Shown here: piece by piece, positions 14,708-22,659 of the stretch
Position numbering within the stretch: position 1 is the first letter of the stretch
Layout: each line of letters begins with the position of its first letter
NCBI GenBank assembly: GCA_009787945.1
Contig: WQSI01000005.1
Span: 1-22,856 of the forward strand
DNA length: 22,856 nucleotides
Source of the DNA: Defluviitaleaceae bacterium
GTDB taxonomy: Bacteria > Bacillota > Clostridia > Lachnospirales > WRAX01
Direction of reading: 5' to 3'
Notes under the pieces: generated by a model
Database searches by the model: none
What the model was told of the DNA's origin: nothing
The model's input: the letters and a program-made list of their open reading frames with translations, nothing else
Position numbers and translations under genes: made by a program

Positions 14708-15196
14708 ATGGACATTAAAAACCTAACCCACGACCAGCTTGTGGAGAAAATTGAAAATGCCAACCCCTTGGAGCTGTGCATCATCAACCATCTTTTGCTT
14801 ATCCAAAATGTGGATAATGCCATTGATGCCCCTGCCTCAAGCCCAGAAATGTCAAAGGCACTTGAAAAAGCCAAGGCGTGCCTTGCTGTGCTTTTTGAAA
14901 CTTTGGACATGGATGTGGAGCTTTCTGATGACCTTGCCATTATGTACCTAATTATCAACCGCGTGCTTATCCGTGTTGAATTTTTGGAGGATAATGAGGA
15001 GAAAAACCAAAACCTTAACCATGCCCGCCACATTGTAAGTGAGATGATGTCCTCTTGGGTTTTCCTTCACGAAAATGCTGACTATTTGGCAAAACAGGCG
15101 GAAAGTGGGCAAATTATCGCAGGGCTTACTTATGGTGCAGATGGGCAATTAACCGAATTTGAAGATTATGACCCAAAAGGCGGTTATGAAATTTAG
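14708..15196 (+). CDS. Small helical protein, possibly FliS-like (flagellin export chaperone fold)
   Basis: A protein of 162 residues, acidic and predicted all-helical, with no signal peptide or membrane segment. Two stretches recall FliS: NPLELCIINHLLLIQNVDNA near residue 19 (FliS pattern SPLELVLMLYDGAIRFL) and ETLDMDVELSDDLAIMY near the middle (FliS pattern SSLDMEVGGEIAENLYALY). The remaining helix ends in EMMSSWVFL. FliS binds flagellin in the cytosol before export. No flagellar gene lies nearby, so it may be a diverged relative with another role. The ATG is 7 bp after GGAGG, which belongs to palindromic element copy 5. It is the last gene before the Mo/W operon promoter. Confidence 0.45.
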   Translation: MDIKNLTHDQLVEKIENANPLELCIINHLLLIQNVDNAIDAPASSPEMSKALEKAKACLAVLFETLDMDVELSDDLAIMYLIINRVLIRVEFLEDNEEKNQNLNHARHIVSEMMSSWVFLHENADYLAKQAESGQIIAGLTYGADGQLTEFEDYDPKGGYEI

Positions 15197-15208
15197 ATGG
15201 TAAAAACC

Positions 15209-15237
15209 TTGACAAAAGTGGCTTGATAGTGTATAGT
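15209..15237 (+). promoter_or_regulatory. Sigma-A promoter of the Mo/W operon
   Basis: TTGACA (15209-15214), 17-bp spacer, TATAGT (15232-15237). The expected start near 15244 lies just before the riboswitch. Confidence 0.85.
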
Positions 15238-15252
15238 ATAGATAATAATATA

Positions 15253-15340
15253 GCTCCGAGTCTGATACCTAAGGGTTGCCTATGGATAAAGACCGACGGG
15301 CAGAAGGGAAACCTTCTCGCCTCCCTATTTGGAAAGGAGT
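15253..15340 (+). promoter_or_regulatory. Moco-family riboswitch (molybdenum/tungsten cofactor RNA)
   Basis: The leader contains features I recognise as the Moco RNA motif. CTCC at the 5' side (from 15254) pairs with GGAG at 15336-15339 as closing stem P1. GGGTTGCC (15273-15280) and the conserved GACCGACGGGC (15291-15301) are followed by a GNRA-capped stem, AGAAGG-GAAA-CCTTCT (15302-15317), and CGCCTCC (15318-15324). Moco RNAs sense the molybdenum (or tungsten) cofactor and switch off cofactor synthesis and metal uptake, which is what this operon encodes. The 3' strand of P1 contains AAGGAG, a ribosome-binding site for an ATG at 15343, so the platform looks translational. I see no intrinsic terminator in the leader. 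The Mo versus W preference cannot be read with certainty. Confidence 0.85.
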
Positions 15341-15483
15341 GCATGAAATATCAGATTTTTTTCGTAAATTTTCTGAAGATTTGCGGGATTTGTTTGGTTC
15401 ATTTTGCGGCTTTCCTTGGGAAGTTGCTTTTTTGTGTTTTTAGGTCAGTGGTAAATCTTATTAAAGGTAGAGGAGAGATTAAA

Positions 15484-16254
15484 ATGAAAATGAGAAAAAT
15501 GTTGGTAATGGGTGTTTTGGCAGGTGCTTTGAGTATTTTTGCTGCTTGCGGCGGCGGGGATGATGAACAGACCCTTCTTGTTGGCGCGGCAATGTCTTTA
15601 CATGATGTAAATCAAGAGATTCAAAGGGCTTTTAATGCCGCCCATGACAATATTACGGTAGAGTTTACCCACGCATCATCAGGGGCTTTGCAAACCCAAA
15701 TTGAAGAAGGTGCAGACATTGACGTGTTTATGTCTGCTGCAATGGCGCAAATGCGCAATTTGGAAGAACAAGGCTTGATTTATGGCTCTTCCCGAAATTT
15801 GGTGCGTAATACCGTTGCTTTGGTTGTGCCTGTTGGCAGCAACCTGGGGCTAACCAGCTTTGCAGATTTGGCAAATGCCAATGTAATTAACGTAGGTGTG
15901 GGGGATGAAGCCATGCCAATCGGCAATTTTGCCCGTGAAGTGTTCGATTCTTATGGCATTTTGGACATTGTAAACGATAAAACTGTTTTTGCCACAGATG
16001 TGGCGCAAATTATGATGTGGGTTGAAACTGGCGAGGTTGATGCAGGTATTGTTTTTGGCACCAACGCCATTGCTTCTGAAGGTGTGGAGCTGATTGTAAT
16101 TGCAGATGCCAACCGTCACGCCCCATCCCTAAACCCAGTGGGCATTGTGGCTGATAGCGGCAACATCTCTGCCGCTCAAACTTTTGTGGACTTTTTGTTT
16201 AGCAACGAAGCCCGTGAGATTTTTGAGAGCTTCGGCTTTGCCATGTATAACTAG
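15484..16254 (+). CDS. modA: Molybdate ABC transporter substrate-binding lipoprotein ModA
   Basis: A protein of 256 residues from the ATG at 15484, which follows AGAGGAGAG. A lipoprotein signal peptide ends in IFAAC (Cys22 lipidated), then a GGGDDEQ linker. The mature part has the ModA/WtpA-type periplasmic-binding fold: LLVGAAMSLHDVNQEIQRAF, TQIEEGADIDVFMSAAMAQM, and a C-terminal AAQTFVDFLFSNEAREIFESFGF. It captures molybdate (and possibly tungstate) outside the membrane and delivers it to ModB. The frame is open upstream to another ATG at 15343, directly behind the riboswitch. Using it would add 47 residues including a hydrophobic stretch. The lipoprotein start is the more natural one. Confidence 0.93.
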   Translation: MKMRKMLVMGVLAGALSIFAACGGGDDEQTLLVGAAMSLHDVNQEIQRAFNAAHDNITVEFTHASSGALQTQIEEGADIDVFMSAAMAQMRNLEEQGLIYGSSRNLVRNTVALVVPVGSNLGLTSFADLANANVINVGVGDEAMPIGNFAREVFDSYGILDIVNDKTVFATDVAQIMMWVETGEVDAGIVFGTNAIASEGVELIVIADANRHAPSLNPVGIVADSGNISAAQTFVDFLFSNEAREIFESFGFAMYN

Positions 16255-16259
16255 CAGAT

Positions 16260-16940
16260 ATGGATTTTAGACCTTTTGTAATATCTATCCAAGTGGCAGT
16301 AACCGCTACGGTGTTCACCTTTTTTCTGGGGCTGTTTGCGGCAAACTTTGTTTATAAAATGAAGCGGGGCAAGGGTATCATTGATACCCTTTTTACTCTC
16401 CCTATGATTTTGCCCCCTACAGTTGCAGGCTTTTTTCTGCTTACAACATTTGGACGGCAGGGCTTTGTTGGCAGCTTTTTAGAAAGCGTTTTTGATATAC
16501 GAATTGTTTTCACCCCAACAGGGGCAGTAATTGCGTCTATTTTCGTGGCTTTTCCGCTAATGTACCGCACAGCAAGGGGTGCATTTGAACAAATTGACCA
16601 AAATGTGATTTATGCCGCACAAACCCTTGGTTTTTCCCGTCATAAAATCTTTTGGACATTGAAAGTGCCAATGGCAAAGTCAGGGATTTTGGCAGGGGCA
16701 GTTCTTGCTTTTGCCCGTGCTTTAGGGGAGTTTGGGGCAACAATGATGCTGGCGGGCAACATACCAGGACGAACCCAAACAATGGCAATTGCGGTGTTTT
16801 CTGCCGTAAACACAGGCAATATCCAGCTGGCTTACACTTGGGTGGCAATTTTGACTGCAATGTCATTTGCTATGATAATGCTGATGAATTTTTGGGCAAG
16901 CCCACGGCATAGGAGGCGGAAAAATGTCCCTAAAAATTAA
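16260..16940 (+). CDS. modB: Molybdate ABC transporter permease ModB
   Basis: A protein of 226 residues with five to six hydrophobic helices, beginning VAVTATVFTFFLGLFAANFV. The cytoplasmic EAA loop, which contacts the ATPase, is near residue 157 (ALGEFGATMMLAGNIPGRTQ), a segment typical of ModB. The dimer forms the membrane channel for molybdate. The ATG is 5 bp after the modA stop and has no clear Shine-Dalgarno, so translation probably depends on coupling to modA. It overlaps modC by 17 bp. Confidence 0.95.
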   Translation: MDFRPFVISIQVAVTATVFTFFLGLFAANFVYKMKRGKGIIDTLFTLPMILPPTVAGFFLLTTFGRQGFVGSFLESVFDIRIVFTPTGAVIASIFVAFPLMYRTARGAFEQIDQNVIYAAQTLGFSRHKIFWTLKVPMAKSGILAGAVLAFARALGEFGATMMLAGNIPGRTQTMAIAVFSAVNTGNIQLAYTWVAILTAMSFAMIMLMNFWASPRHRRRKNVPKN

Positions 16941-17940
16941 CATCCGCAAGGCTTTTCCAGATTTTGTTTTAAATGTGGAATTGGATGCTGATGACGGTGT
17001 GCTTGCCTTATTAGGCGGCTCTGGCTGCGGCAAATCCCTGACGTTAAAATGCATAGCGGGCATTGAAAAGCCTGACAGCGGGCGCATTGTCATTAATGGG
17101 CAGGTGGTTTTTGACAGTGATAAAAACATCAACATACCGCCTCAAGGGCGTAATGTGGGCTTTTTGTTCCAAAACTATGCCCTTTTTCCCACAATGACAG
17201 TTCTGGGTAATATTGCTAGTGTGGTAGAAGGCAAAAAGCTCCATAGATTGGCAGTAGCTGGCGAAATTGCTGATAAATTTGGATTAGAAAGCGTTAAAAA
17301 TCTATACCCGCGGGAGATTAGCGGCGGTCAACAGCAACGAACGGCATTGGCTCGCATTTTAGTGCGCAAACCCCAAATTTTAATGCTGGATGAACCCTTT
17401 TCCGCACTTGACACCCATTTGCGCTGGCATATGGAGCAAGAAATGGCGGTAGTTTTAGCGGATTTTAGCGGTGTAACCCTTGTCGTCACCCATGACCGTG
17501 ATGAAGCCTACCGCATGTCAGGCAAAATAGCCGTGATGAATGAGGGAAGGCTGGATTGTATTGGTGATAAAGATGACATTTTTACCAACCCCAAAACATT
17601 GGAAGCGGCACGGATGACAGGCTGTAAAAACATCTCCAAAGCTGAAAAGACAGGGGATTATGCGGTTTATGCTGTGGATTGGGGCATAACCCTAAAAACC
17701 GTTAAGCCAGTGACGGATAGGGTGAAGCATATCGGTGTGCGCTCCCATCACTTTCAGCCAGGGCTTGGTGAAAACAGCTTCCCAATTACCGTCCATGGCA
17801 GTATAAACGAGCCTTTTAGCAGAATTTGGCTGTTTGCCTTTAATGAAAACGCAGAGAAATTACAATTTGCCACTAAATGCGAAGGTTGCGCGCCAAATGC
17901 TTTATCTGTGCCGCCTGACAAAATTTTGCTATTGGAGTGA
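16924..17940 (+). CDS. modC: Molybdate ABC transporter ATP-binding protein ModC
   Basis: A protein of 338 residues. Walker A is GGSGCGKS (31-38), the ABC signature is SGGQQQR (from 133), Walker B ends in Asp156-Glu157 (LMLDEPFSALD), and the switch His190 is in VVTHDRDEAYRMS. Residues from about 235 form a regulatory extension of the kind seen in ModC-like ATPases. It drives molybdate import. AGGAGGCGG precedes the ATG inside the end of modB, so translation is coupled. The next gene, modD, starts 6 bp after its stop. Confidence 0.95.
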   Translation: MSLKINIRKAFPDFVLNVELDADDGVLALLGGSGCGKSLTLKCIAGIEKPDSGRIVINGQVVFDSDKNINIPPQGRNVGFLFQNYALFPTMTVLGNIASVVEGKKLHRLAVAGEIADKFGLESVKNLYPREISGGQQQRTALARILVRKPQILMLDEPFSALDTHLRWHMEQEMAVVLADFSGVTLVVTHDRDEAYRMSGKIAVMNEGRLDCIGDKDDIFTNPKTLEAARMTGCKNISKAEKTGDYAVYAVDWGITLKTVKPVTDRVKHIGVRSHHFQPGLGENSFPITVHGSINEPFSRIWLFAFNENAEKLQFATKCEGCAPNALSVPPDKILLLE

Positions 17941-17946
17941 TGGGAA

Positions 17947-18798
17947 ATGTTCATAACCATGGAAGAAATTGAAAGGATTATCAAGGAGGACGTGCCTTAT
18001 ATCGACCTAACAAGCCACAGCCTAGGAATTGGCAGGGAAATGGGGCAGATTACATATTTTACCCGCGAAGATGGGGTGGTTTGCGGTGCAGAAGAAGTTG
18101 CCATGGTTTTCCAGAGGTTGAACATACAAATCAATGATTTTCTTGCTTCTGGCTCGGCTATCAAAGGGGGCGATGTGCTTATTTCTGGCACAGGCAAGGC
18201 GGCAGACCTGCACATGGCTTGGAAAGTTGGGCAGAATATTTTAGACAATTGCTCTGCCATCGCCACCAAAACCCGCCGCATGATGGATGCTGTTAAGGCT
18301 GTAAACCCCAATGTTGCGGTGCTTACCACCCGCAAGCATTTCCCAGGCACAAAATCCCTAATGGTTAAGGGGGTAATGGCTGGCGGGGCAAACCCCCACA
18401 GGCTGGGCATTTCTGAAACTGTGCTGATTTTTAAGCAACATTTAGAATTTATAGGCGGGCTTGATGGTCTAAGAGCTAAAATGCCAAATTTAAAGGCAGA
18501 ATGTTGTGAAAAGAAAATTATTGTTGAAGCGGTGGATTTTGATGAAGCCAGGCGGCTATGCGACATTGGTGCAGATGGGGTTCAGTTTGACAAAACCCCC
18601 GCCGCTGACTTAAAAAAGTGGGTAACTAGCCTTAGGGCAGATTATCCCTGTGTTACATTGTTGGCGGCTGGGGGCATAAATCCCCAAAATGCCGCAGAAT
18701 ATGCAGAAACAGGGGTAGATGGTCTGGTCACCAGTAGCCTGTACAATGCCAAGGCTTTAGACATTGGCGTGGAGATTAGGAGGAAAACAAATGGCTGA
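17947..18798 (+). CDS. modD: ModD protein (quinolinate phosphoribosyltransferase-like, molybdate operon)
   Basis: A protein of 283 residues, similar in length and fold to NadC. It carries ModD family hallmarks such as EDVPYIDLTSHSLGI at the N-terminus and TTRKHFPGTKSLMVKGVMAG, with LLAAGGINPQNAAEYAETGV near the C-terminus. NadC itself makes nicotinate mononucleotide from quinolinate. ModD is found with molybdate transport genes and its reaction is not established as far as I know. No nadA or nadB is nearby, which argues for ModD and against NadC. The gene sits 6 bp after modC and overlaps moaC by 8 bp. Confidence 0.85.
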   Translation: MFITMEEIERIIKEDVPYIDLTSHSLGIGREMGQITYFTREDGVVCGAEEVAMVFQRLNIQINDFLASGSAIKGGDVLISGTGKAADLHMAWKVGQNILDNCSAIATKTRRMMDAVKAVNPNVAVLTTRKHFPGTKSLMVKGVMAGGANPHRLGISETVLIFKQHLEFIGGLDGLRAKMPNLKAECCEKKIIVEAVDFDEARRLCDIGADGVQFDKTPAADLKKWVTSLRADYPCVTLLAAGGINPQNAAEYAETGVDGLVTSSLYNAKALDIGVEIRRKTNG

Positions 18799-19276
18799 TT
18801 TCACCCATTTTGACAAAGACGGCAACGCTGTGATGGTTGACGTAGGGCATAAAGACAAAACAGAGCGGCAGGCGGTTGCCAGCGGCAAAATAACCATGAC
18901 AGTAGAGTGTTACAATGCTATAGTGGACGGTGATGTTAAGAAAGGTGATGTGCTAGGAACAGCGCGCCTTGCAGGGATTATGGCAGTTAAGCAGACTGCA
19001 AACCTTATCCCCCTTTGCCATATCATCCCAGTGGAGCAAGCCAGTGTGGATTTTGAGCTAAACCCCGAAAGCCGCACCATTACAGCCCTTTGCACCGTTA
19101 AAACCACCGACAAAACAGGGGTGGAGATGGAAGCGATGGTAGGGGCAACCATGGCGTTGCTGACAATTTATGACATGTGCAAGGCAGTTGACAAAGGCAT
19201 GACAATAGGGGAAGTTTGCCTTCTGAAAAAAACTGGGGGCAAATCTGGCACATATGTGAGGGCAAGCCATGAATGA
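18791..19276 (+). CDS. moaC: Cyclic pyranopterin monophosphate synthase MoaC
   Basis: A protein of 161 residues, the usual MoaC length. Conserved blocks are KGDVLGTARLAGIMAVKQT, NLIPLCHIIPVEQASVDFEL, DKTGVEMEAMVGA (catalytic lysine and substrate-binding region) and TIYDMCKAVDKGM. MoaC converts the MoaA product, 3',8-cyclo-GTP, into cyclic pyranopterin monophosphate. The ATG at 18791 follows AGGAGG (18779-18784) inside modD. The frame extends further upstream but without a better start. It overlaps modD and moaA by 8 bp each. Confidence 0.96.
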   Translation: MADFTHFDKDGNAVMVDVGHKDKTERQAVASGKITMTVECYNAIVDGDVKKGDVLGTARLAGIMAVKQTANLIPLCHIIPVEQASVDFELNPESRTITALCTVKTTDKTGVEMEAMVGATMALLTIYDMCKAVDKGMTIGEVCLLKKTGGKSGTYVRASHE

Positions 19277-20228
19277 TAGCTTTAACCGTAAAATAAATTA
19301 CATGCGGGTATCTATAACCGACCGTTGCAATTTGCGCTGTACCTATTGTATGCCTGAGGATGTGGAGTGTATCACCCATGAAAATATCCTGCGTTTTGAG
19401 GAATATTTGCGGCTGTTTCGCTTGTTTGGGGGGCTTGGCATCTCTACAGTGAGGGTGACAGGGGGCGAGCCTTCTGTTCGCAAGGGTTGGCTGGGTTTTA
19501 TCCGCGATTTAAAGCAAATAGAAGGCATAGAGCGGGTGACAATGACCACCAACGCCGTCTTGCTAAATCAACATTTAGACGAGCTTGCAGAAATTGGGCT
19601 TGATGGGCTAAACATCAGCTTGGACACCCTAAACCCGCAAATTTACCGCAAACTTACAGGCTCTGATGATTTTGAGAAGGTGTGGTCGGCAATACAAAAT
19701 GCTGCAAACAAAGGCTTTCGTGTTAAGCTTAATTGCGTGCCTATTAAGGGCGTTAATGACAGCGAGATTTTGAAAATGGCAGCTCTGCCTTTTAAAATGC
19801 CTGTGGATATGCGCTTTATTGAGCTTATGCCCACTAGCATCAGCGGCGACATGGAAGGCATTAGCACTGGGGACATTTTAGAAGCTGTTAAAGCAGAATA
19901 CCCCAGCTTAATGGCAGATGGTACAATTCGCGGTTTAGGGCCTGCAAGATATTTCAAAACCCCTGACATGTTGGGCAGTCTAGGGTTTATAAGCCCCATA
20001 AGCCACGAATTTTGTGAAGGTTGCAACCGCATACGCCTAAGCAGTGACGGCTTTCTAACCCTGTGCCTGCACCATAGTATAGGGCTGGATTTGCGGAGCT
20101 TGTTGCGAGGTGGTGCAACTGATGAGGAAATAACCAATGGAATTATAAAAGCTGTAAGCATTAAACCCGAACGCCATCACATTGGCGAAGAAATTGGTTT
20201 AAAGCATATGTCAAGAATTGGAGGATGA
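19269..20228 (+). CDS. moaA: GTP 3',8-cyclase MoaA (radical SAM)
   Basis: A protein of 319 residues. The radical SAM cluster CNLRCTYC uses Cys20, Cys24 and Cys27. The second, GTP-binding cluster uses Cys249, Cys252 and Cys266 (CEGCNRIRLSSDGFLTLC), the MoaA-specific CX2CX13C pattern. It ends in the functional double glycine RIGG that enters the active site. It performs the first step of molybdopterin synthesis with MoaC. Oxygen-sensitive clusters fit an anaerobe. The ATG lies within the last codons of moaC. The next gene begins 3 bp after its stop. Confidence 0.97.
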   Translation: MNDSFNRKINYMRVSITDRCNLRCTYCMPEDVECITHENILRFEEYLRLFRLFGGLGISTVRVTGGEPSVRKGWLGFIRDLKQIEGIERVTMTTNAVLLNQHLDELAEIGLDGLNISLDTLNPQIYRKLTGSDDFEKVWSAIQNAANKGFRVKLNCVPIKGVNDSEILKMAALPFKMPVDMRFIELMPTSISGDMEGISTGDILEAVKAEYPSLMADGTIRGLGPARYFKTPDMLGSLGFISPISHEFCEGCNRIRLSSDGFLTLCLHHSIGLDLRSLLRGGATDEEITNGIIKAVSIKPERHHIGEEIGLKHMSRIGG

Positions 20229-20231
20229 ATT

Positions 20232-20666
20232 ATGAAAGGTAATGTTAAGGCGGTTTGCACAAGCGAAACCAAAGGTGTGCAAAAAAGTGATGTTGGGCGC
20301 ATTTTGCTCAAAAAAGGCTGGGGTCTTGAAGGGGATGCCCATGGAGGAGATTGGCACAGGCAGGTCAGCCTTTTGTCCTATGACAAGGTGTTGGCGTTTA
20401 ACAACAAAGGCGCAGGGGTAAACCATGGGGATTTTGGCGAAAATTTGGTGGTGGAGGGAGTTGACTTTAGCAGCCTTCCTGTTGGCACAAAGCTAAAATG
20501 CGGGCAAGCCTTGCTGGAAGTTACACAAATTGGCAAGGAGTGTCACGACCGTTGCCAAATTTATCACAAAATGGGTGATTGTATCATGCCTAGAGAAGGC
20601 GTTTTTGCCATAATCTTAGAAGAAGGCGAAGTTGCTGTAGGCGACGTTCTTGAGGTGATAGCATGA
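20232..20666 (+). CDS. MOSC-domain protein
   Basis: A protein of 144 residues, a stand-alone MOSC domain. Recognisable parts are the LEGDAHGGDWHRQVSLLS segment, NHGDFGENLVVEGVDFSSLPVGTKL, and the cysteine-containing IGKECHDRCQIYHKMGD, then a C-terminal GEVAVGDVLEV. In the larger family the MOSC cysteine is linked to sulfur handling or binding of the molybdenum cofactor. Small stand-alone MOSC proteins are commonly encoded next to moaC/mogA in Clostridia; their exact reaction is unclear. SD TTGGAGGATGA overlaps the moaA stop. The gene overlaps the next one by 4 bp (ATGA). Confidence 0.9.
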   Translation: MKGNVKAVCTSETKGVQKSDVGRILLKKGWGLEGDAHGGDWHRQVSLLSYDKVLAFNNKGAGVNHGDFGENLVVEGVDFSSLPVGTKLKCGQALLEVTQIGKECHDRCQIYHKMGDCIMPREGVFAIILEEGEVAVGDVLEVIA

Positions 20667-21154
20667 GCCTAACCGCCGCCGTTGTAACCCTTAGTGACAA
20701 GGGGGCAGCTGGCGAACGCGAGGACAAAAGCGGTGCTATTATCAAGGAAATGTTAACAGATGCTGGCTATGATGTTAAGGAGGTGGTGCTGTTACCAGAT
20801 GAGTTCGGGAAAATTAAGTCTTGCCTGTATGGTTTTGCTGACCGCAGAATTAACTTGGTGTTGACAACTGGCGGCACAGGTTTTTCCCCGCGGGATGTGA
20901 CCCCAGAGGCTACATCGGCAGTGTCAAGCCGTAAAGCCCCTGGCATCTCTGAAGCCATAAGGTGGCACAGCCTGCAAATTACAGGGCGGGCAATGCTATC
21001 CCGCGGAGTTTCTGTCATTTGTGACGAAACGCTGATTGTTAACCTGCCAGGAAGCCCCAAGGCAGTGCGGGAAAGCTTGGAATTTATTTTGCCTCACTTG
21101 AAACATGGTATCGAAATTTTAACAAATCAAACAGGAGAATGTGGAGGAAATTAA
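20663..21154 (+). CDS. mogA: Molybdopterin adenylyltransferase, MogA/MoaB type
   Basis: A protein of 163 residues. The MoCF_biosynth domain shows VVTLSDKGAAGEREDKSG, the nucleotide/pterin-binding TTGGTGFSPRDVTPEAT (68-84) and NLPGSPKAV. It activates molybdopterin by adenylation before metal insertion by a MoeA-type enzyme, which is not in this window. I cannot separate MogA from MoaB by eye, so the symbol marks the family. It starts within the ATGA overlap with the MOSC gene. The tupA start lies 1 bp past its stop. Confidence 0.9.
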   Translation: MSLTAAVVTLSDKGAAGEREDKSGAIIKEMLTDAGYDVKEVVLLPDEFGKIKSCLYGFADRRINLVLTTGGTGFSPRDVTPEATSAVSSRKAPGISEAIRWHSLQITGRAMLSRGVSVICDETLIVNLPGSPKAVRESLEFILPHLKHGIEILTNQTGECGGN

Positions 21155-21155
21155 G

Positions 21156-21962
21156 ATGAGAAAATTTTTATTAGGTGCATTACTTTTAAGTATGGTTGCG
21201 GTTTTTGCCGCCTGTGGAAGCAATGATGATGAGGGTGGCACGCTAATTCTTGCCACCACAACAAGTACATATGACGCAGGGCTTTTAGGCTTTCTGCTAC
21301 CTATTTTCTACGAAGAAACAGGATGGGAAGTTTTAGTAATTTCTCAAGGAACAGGCGCGGCTTTAGCAACTGGCAGAGCTGGCGATGCTGATGTTATGCT
21401 TGTTCACGCCCGCGCTTTGGAAGATGAATTTGTAGCAGACGGCTATGCTGAAAGACGCTACGATATTATGTATAATGACTTTGTTGTTCTTGGCCCTATT
21501 GGGGGAGCAATTTCCCACAACACCCCTATTGAGCAGTCTTTTATGCAAATTTTAAGCGGAAACCTGCCTTTTATATCCCGTGGGGACAACTCTGGAACTC
21601 ATGTACGTGAGCTTGATGTTTGGGCAGACCTAGGGCTTGACCCAACTGGCAACACCAACTATTTTGAAACTGGTCAAGGTATGGGTGACAGCATTACCAT
21701 GGCAATGGAAATGGATGCCTTTATCCTTAGCGACCGCGCAACTTGGTACAACCGCGCAGACCACGGCAACCTAACAATTGTTACAGAAGGCAGTGAAAAC
21801 CTGCTAAACCCTTATGGCATTATGATTGTTGCAAGCAGCGACCAACAAGCAGGAGCGCGTATTTTTGTTGATTGGATGATAGGCGCGCGCGGTCAAGAGC
21901 TTATTGGGCAGTTTGGTCTGGAAGAATTTGGTGCGCCCCTCTTCTTCCCAGAAGCTAATTAG
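21156..21962 (+). CDS. tupA: Tungstate ABC transporter substrate-binding lipoprotein TupA
   Basis: A protein of 268 residues from the ATG at 21156, with GGAGG (21143-21147) in front. The lipoprotein signal ends in VFAAC (Cys20), then GSNDDEGG. The mature protein starts LILATTTSTYDAGLL, the TTTS oxyanion-binding motif of TupA, and later has SRGDNSGTHVRELDVW, which also contributes to the site. TupA proteins bind tungstate with high affinity and discriminate against molybdate, unlike ModA. An upstream in-frame GTG at 21141 overlaps the Shine-Dalgarno and is unlikely. It closes the metal-uptake part together with tupB and tupC. Confidence 0.93.
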   Translation: MRKFLLGALLLSMVAVFAACGSNDDEGGTLILATTTSTYDAGLLGFLLPIFYEETGWEVLVISQGTGAALATGRAGDADVMLVHARALEDEFVADGYAERRYDIMYNDFVVLGPIGGAISHNTPIEQSFMQILSGNLPFISRGDNSGTHVRELDVWADLGLDPTGNTNYFETGQGMGDSITMAMEMDAFILSDRATWYNRADHGNLTIVTEGSENLLNPYGIMIVASSDQQAGARIFVDWMIGARGQELIGQFGLEEFGAPLFFPEAN

Positions 21963-21969
21963 TGTTAGT

Positions 21970-22659
21970 ATGTGGGAATTATTAAACCAAGAAACCATTC
22001 AAATAATTTTGCGCACCTTGCGCATGACTTTTACGTCCACGGCCATCTCTGCAGTTTTAGGGGTGGCTTTTGGACTTTTCCTTGAAACTATAAACCCGAA
22101 ACACCCTCTGCCCCGCTTTTTTAAGTGGCTGGCAGTGGCGGTAAACCGCACCCTAATGGGAACGCCCCCTGTTGTTATGGGGCTTGTTGTTGTGCTAATG
22201 TTTAGGCGCATTGGACCTTTTGGGGATTTAGGCTTAATGTTCACAATGGAAATTATGATAATTGCTCAAGTTTTGCTTATATCCCCCATAATTGCAGGGA
22301 TTGTGTACACTGCTGCCGCTCGCAATGGAGGGCGCATCCGTGCTTTTGCCCATACCATGGGGGCAAGTCCCTTCCAGACCCAATTGCTGGTAATTCGTGA
22401 GCTTGGCAATGAGATATTTTTCGCCATAATCACAGGTTTTGGGCGGTCTATGAGTGAGGTTGGGGCAATTATAATGGTGGGCGGCAACATCCGCCACCAC
22501 ACAAGGGTGATGACCTCGGCAATTGTTCTGGAAAACCGCCAAGGAAACCAAATTGAAGCCATCCAGCTTGGTGTTGTTCTTATGATAATCGCCTTTACAA
22601 TTCAGATAATTTCGGACTTTTTGCGGAGAAGGGAGCGGCGGACTGATGAAAATTTCTAA
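21970..22659 (+). CDS. tupB: Tungstate ABC transporter permease TupB
   Basis: A protein of 229 residues, starting MWELLNQETIQIILRTLRMT as TupB proteins typically do. It has about five hydrophobic helices and the EAA-like cytoplasmic loop GRSMSEVGAIIMVGGNIRHH near the C-terminal third. The frame is open upstream into tupA, but the ATG at 21970, 7 bp after the tupA stop, fits the family N-terminus. There is no strong Shine-Dalgarno, so coupling to tupA is likely. It overlaps tupC by 14 bp. Confidence 0.93.
   Translation: MWELLNQETIQIILRTLRMTFTSTAISAVLGVAFGLFLETINPKHPLPRFFKWLAVAVNRTLMGTPPVVMGLVVVLMFRRIGPFGDLGLMFTMEIMIIAQVLLISPIIAGIVYTAAARNGGRIRAFAHTMGASPFQTQLLVIRELGNEIFFAIITGFGRSMSEVGAIIMVGGNIRHHTRVMTSAIVLENRQGNQIEAIQLGVVLMIIAFTIQIISDFLRRRERRTDENF

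Noticed and set aside
15223..15342. Coding start of modA at 15223
   Set aside because: This stretch is promoter and riboswitch, and its hydrophilic translation has no place in ModA. The later in-frame ATGs are more plausible.
17997..18566. Long minus-strand open frame of 189 codons opposite modD
   Set aside because: It lies entirely within modD, has no recognisable domain and no Shine-Dalgarno. It is a shadow of the codon bias of modD.
17947..18798. Annotation as NadC (quinolinate phosphoribosyltransferase)
   Set aside because: No nadA/nadB neighbours, and the position inside the molybdate operon and motif wording fit ModD better.
21904..21969. Extended tupB start within tupA
   Set aside because: The extension overlaps tupA by nearly 60 bp and does not look like a TupB N-terminus; the ATG at 21970 does.
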